Below are positions 15,291-16,884 of a stretch of DNA of 16,884 nucleotides, piece by piece. The notes below the pieces were generated by a model. That model had not been told where the DNA came from. It saw nothing but the letters and a program-made list of their open reading frames with translations, and made no database searches. Where the stretch lies: positions 1 to 16,884 of the forward strand of contig NZ_DLFW01000012.1 in assembly GCF_002482385.1 (NCBI RefSeq), in the 5' to 3' direction. The translations under genes were made by a program, and so were the position numbers. Each line of letters begins with the position of its first letter. Position 1 is the stretch's first letter. Source of the DNA: Dysgonomonas sp. UBA7710 (GTDB lineage Bacteria; Bacteroidota; Bacteroidia; Bacteroidales; Dysgonomonadaceae).

Positions 15291-15842
15291 TCACGGAAAC
15301 TCAAAATGAGGCGCAGGTTGATTGCTCTGGCTTTTAGTCGACGGCTTCTTTGTAAAAGTCAGTTCTTTAGGGATATCAAAATCTTCTTTAGGTGTATAAT
15401 TTTCAGTATCTATTAACCTGGTCTTATATAAAGAATACCAATGAGCTGTTGTTCCGTCAGCATCTATATCGAATTTAACTTTCCCGTTTATTCTTTTGCC
15501 ATTTCCAAATTCACTATAACGAATCTCAAACTTCCGGTCTATACCGCTATAAGATACAGATATAGGATTAGAACCTAATCCTTTTATATCCACGCTTTTT
15601 ATCACCTTGTTATCTTCCAGATACTTTATCGAACCAAAAATTGCTTCCGTCGTTGTCTTTATTTTTTTAAGATTAAAATATATTGTCCCTTTTACAAAGG
15701 TTATTTCATACGATTTATTACCGGATACAGCTACCCATGTACCTTCCAATATTTTGGAATCATAGGACAATTTAGAAATTTCCTGTCCGAAACCGCATAG
15801 AGAAATCAAAAAAGTGATTAGAAATATTATTTGCTTTTTCAT
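15291..15842 (-). CDS. Small secreted beta-rich protein, possibly lipocalin/DUF6705-like
   Basis: A 183-aa exported protein with a clear signal peptide (about residues 1-19, LISLCGFGQ-EIS). The mature part begins with a GTWVAVSGNKSYEITF segment, of the GxW type found in lipocalin-like beta-barrels, followed by alternating hydrophobic strands and a Pro/Gln-rich tail. It reminds me of small Bacteroidetes secreted proteins grouped as DUF6705, but I cannot confirm the match. If Cys16 were a lipobox cysteine it would be a lipoprotein, but the LISLCG context is imperfect. Its start is 1 nt from the stop of the upstream JAMM-motif gene, so the two are translationally linked. The pairing suggests a partner or immunity protein, which remains inference. 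Confidence 0.75.
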   Translation of the reverse strand: MKKQIIFLITFLISLCGFGQEISKLSYDSKILEGTWVAVSGNKSYEITFVKGTIYFNLKKIKTTTEAIFGSIKYLEDNKVIKSVDIKGLGSNPISVSYSGIDRKFEIRYSEFGNGKRINGKVKFDIDADGTTAHWYSLYKTRLIDTENYTPKEDFDIPKELTFTKKPSTKSQSNQPAPHFEFP

Positions 15843-15843
15843 A

Positions 15844-16884
15844 TTAATTACAATTAGTATATTTTACATTCCCTTTACTGTCTGTTGTCACAATACTGTA
15901 TTTATTATCTCCCACATCCTTCATCAATGTCAATCCGGAATCCGTTACATTCAAAAGTTTTACCAAATTTTGCATCGAAACAGCGGCGCTGGCCGATGTA
16001 CTAATCTTATAGACATTTTCATACATAAAAGATAATGCATCTAATTTTTCTTCATTAGCTCCATATGTTTGCCCAAACTCCCTGTATTTTGTCCAATCGG
16101 ATATATATAGGAAATAAGTACCTTCGCTTGTCACCAGCCCCAACGAAAAAGTGTTCATATTATTTATTCCACTGTTTTTTACAAACCAAACATATGGAAC
16201 CACCAAATCAGACGGAGAAAAGGTTTTCAGCAGGCCATCGTAGTGCGAATGTATAAACCCGTCTATTTTGGAAATATTTGTAGGATTATAATTGATTTCC
16301 GGTTTTCCCGCGCTTCCATTATGGTTAGTAAAAGTGTACTTACCATCTTTATAAGAATACGCCCTGCCTCCTTCGTAATTACTTCCTGTAAGACCCTGTA
16401 AATCGGTTATCGCTTTTTTGAAATCCGCCGATAATATTTTATTTGTCATGCTTTTACATGGGTCGGTTGGCTCTTCTATTGCATCTAAAGGTAACGGCGT
16501 TAATTTTAGCTTGGGATTATTACCCGTATAGCTACCATTCCCTCCTCCACTGCTAGGTATTGTAGGAGGTGTCGGGGGTGGAGGTGTATTATTGATTCCT
16601 ATGCCGTTATCTTTATACACCGTTACATAAACTATTTCTGAATGAGTTTTAGGTTCAGTAGTCTTAAATTCGCCGTCAATAATACCTCCTGCTGTTTGTT
16701 CCCATGAATACCTGATAGCCATTTGATAAGCCATCATTATCTTTGTCTTCTTCCCCTCGACCGGAGAGTTAATAGTTCCCGTTATTTTTCCTCCCTCGTA
16801 CATTCGGCCGTTTATAAGCTCGCCATCCAGCGTATAAAAGAATATATAGCCGTCAAAGTCCGAATTCGGGGACAGATAGGTACT
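15844..16884 (-). CDS. Partial secreted-type protein with JAMM/MPN (JAB-like) domain
   Basis: The frame is open to the window edge (346 codons plus stop), so the N-terminus is missing; the ATG at 16803 is internal. Visible parts, numbered from that methionine, are: an N-terminal region with DGYIFFYTLDGELINGR just before it, typical of the repetitive leading domain of Bacteroidetes secreted proteins; a Pro/Gly linker (NNTPPPPTPP, then SSGGGNG, about 71-95); and a C-terminal domain of about 220 residues. That domain has His185-x-His187 and Ser196-x-x-Asp199 (HSHYDGLLKTFSPSD), the JAMM zinc-protease signature, with Glu144 (NYEGGRAYS) as the likely upstream glutamate. JAB-like domains at the C-terminus of such proteins occur in polymorphic toxins and secreted isopeptidases. 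The next gene follows after 1 nt. Confidence 0.75.
   Translation of the reverse strand, partial: STYLSPNSDFDGYIFFYTLDGELINGRMYEGGKITGTINSPVEGKKTKIMMAYQMAIRYSWEQTAGGIIDGEFKTTEPKTHSEIVYVTVYKDNGIGINNTPPPPTPPTIPSSGGGNGSYTGNNPKLKLTPLPLDAIEEPTDPCKSMTNKILSADFKKAITDLQGLTGSNYEGGRAYSYKDGKYTFTNHNGSAGKPEINYNPTNISKIDGFIHSHYDGLLKTFSPSDLVVPYVWFVKNSGINNMNTFSLGLVTSEGTYFLYISDWTKYREFGQTYGANEEKLDALSFMYENVYKISTSASAAVSMQNLVKLLNVTDSGLTLMKDVGDNKYSIVTTDSKGNVKYTNCN

Overview
The window looks like a chromosomal segment of a Bacteroidales bacterium, with Dysgonomonas or a close relative as my best guess. The signs are moderately low GC, start sites with little Shine-Dalgarno complementarity, Bacteroidetes-type promoter boxes (TAnnTTTG, in one case with a TTG 19 nt upstream), and several proteins of Bacteroidetes character (a lipoprotein transglutaminase, a secreted S9 peptidase, secreted JAMM-type proteins). 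The assignment rests on sequence style and not on a database match.

Left part (177-5546, minus strand). A gene cluster reads right to left: a GntP/DsdX-type permease, a RidA-family enamine deaminase, then after a 316-bp gap a D-threonine aldolase/D-serine dehydratase-type PLP enzyme and an M19 dipeptidase. A separate Cof-type HAD phosphatase follows with its own promoter box. The four-gene set reads as a D-amino-acid uptake and catabolism module: peptide cleavage, permease, PLP lyase and clean-up of reactive enamines. A well-formed promoter with an 18-bp perfect palindrome just upstream of its -33 box sits in front of the permease.

Middle (5547-11034, plus strand). A GC-richer interspersed repeat of about 450 bp with imperfect inverted arms fills most of the gap before prfB. 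prfB carries the in-frame UGA and programmed +1 frameshift site, so the full release factor 2 is encoded in two frames (370 aa). It is followed by a secreted S9/DPP-IV-like peptidase, a strong terminator, and a small pair encoding a YjdJ-like acetyltransferase and a YjdI-like Fe-S protein, closed by a hairpin.

Right part (11053-16884, minus strand). A large lipoprotein with a transglutaminase core comes first, then a gene-free 984-bp stretch rich in short repeats and inverted elements. Last is an AT-rich cluster of secreted or membrane small proteins: a window-edge-truncated protein with a JAMM/MPN zinc-protease motif behind a Pro/Gly linker, a 183-aa secreted companion, a small two-cysteine secreted peptide gene interrupted by an apparent one-base deletion, and a 79-aa membrane protein. 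This end looks like an effector/accessory locus and is the least explained part of the window.
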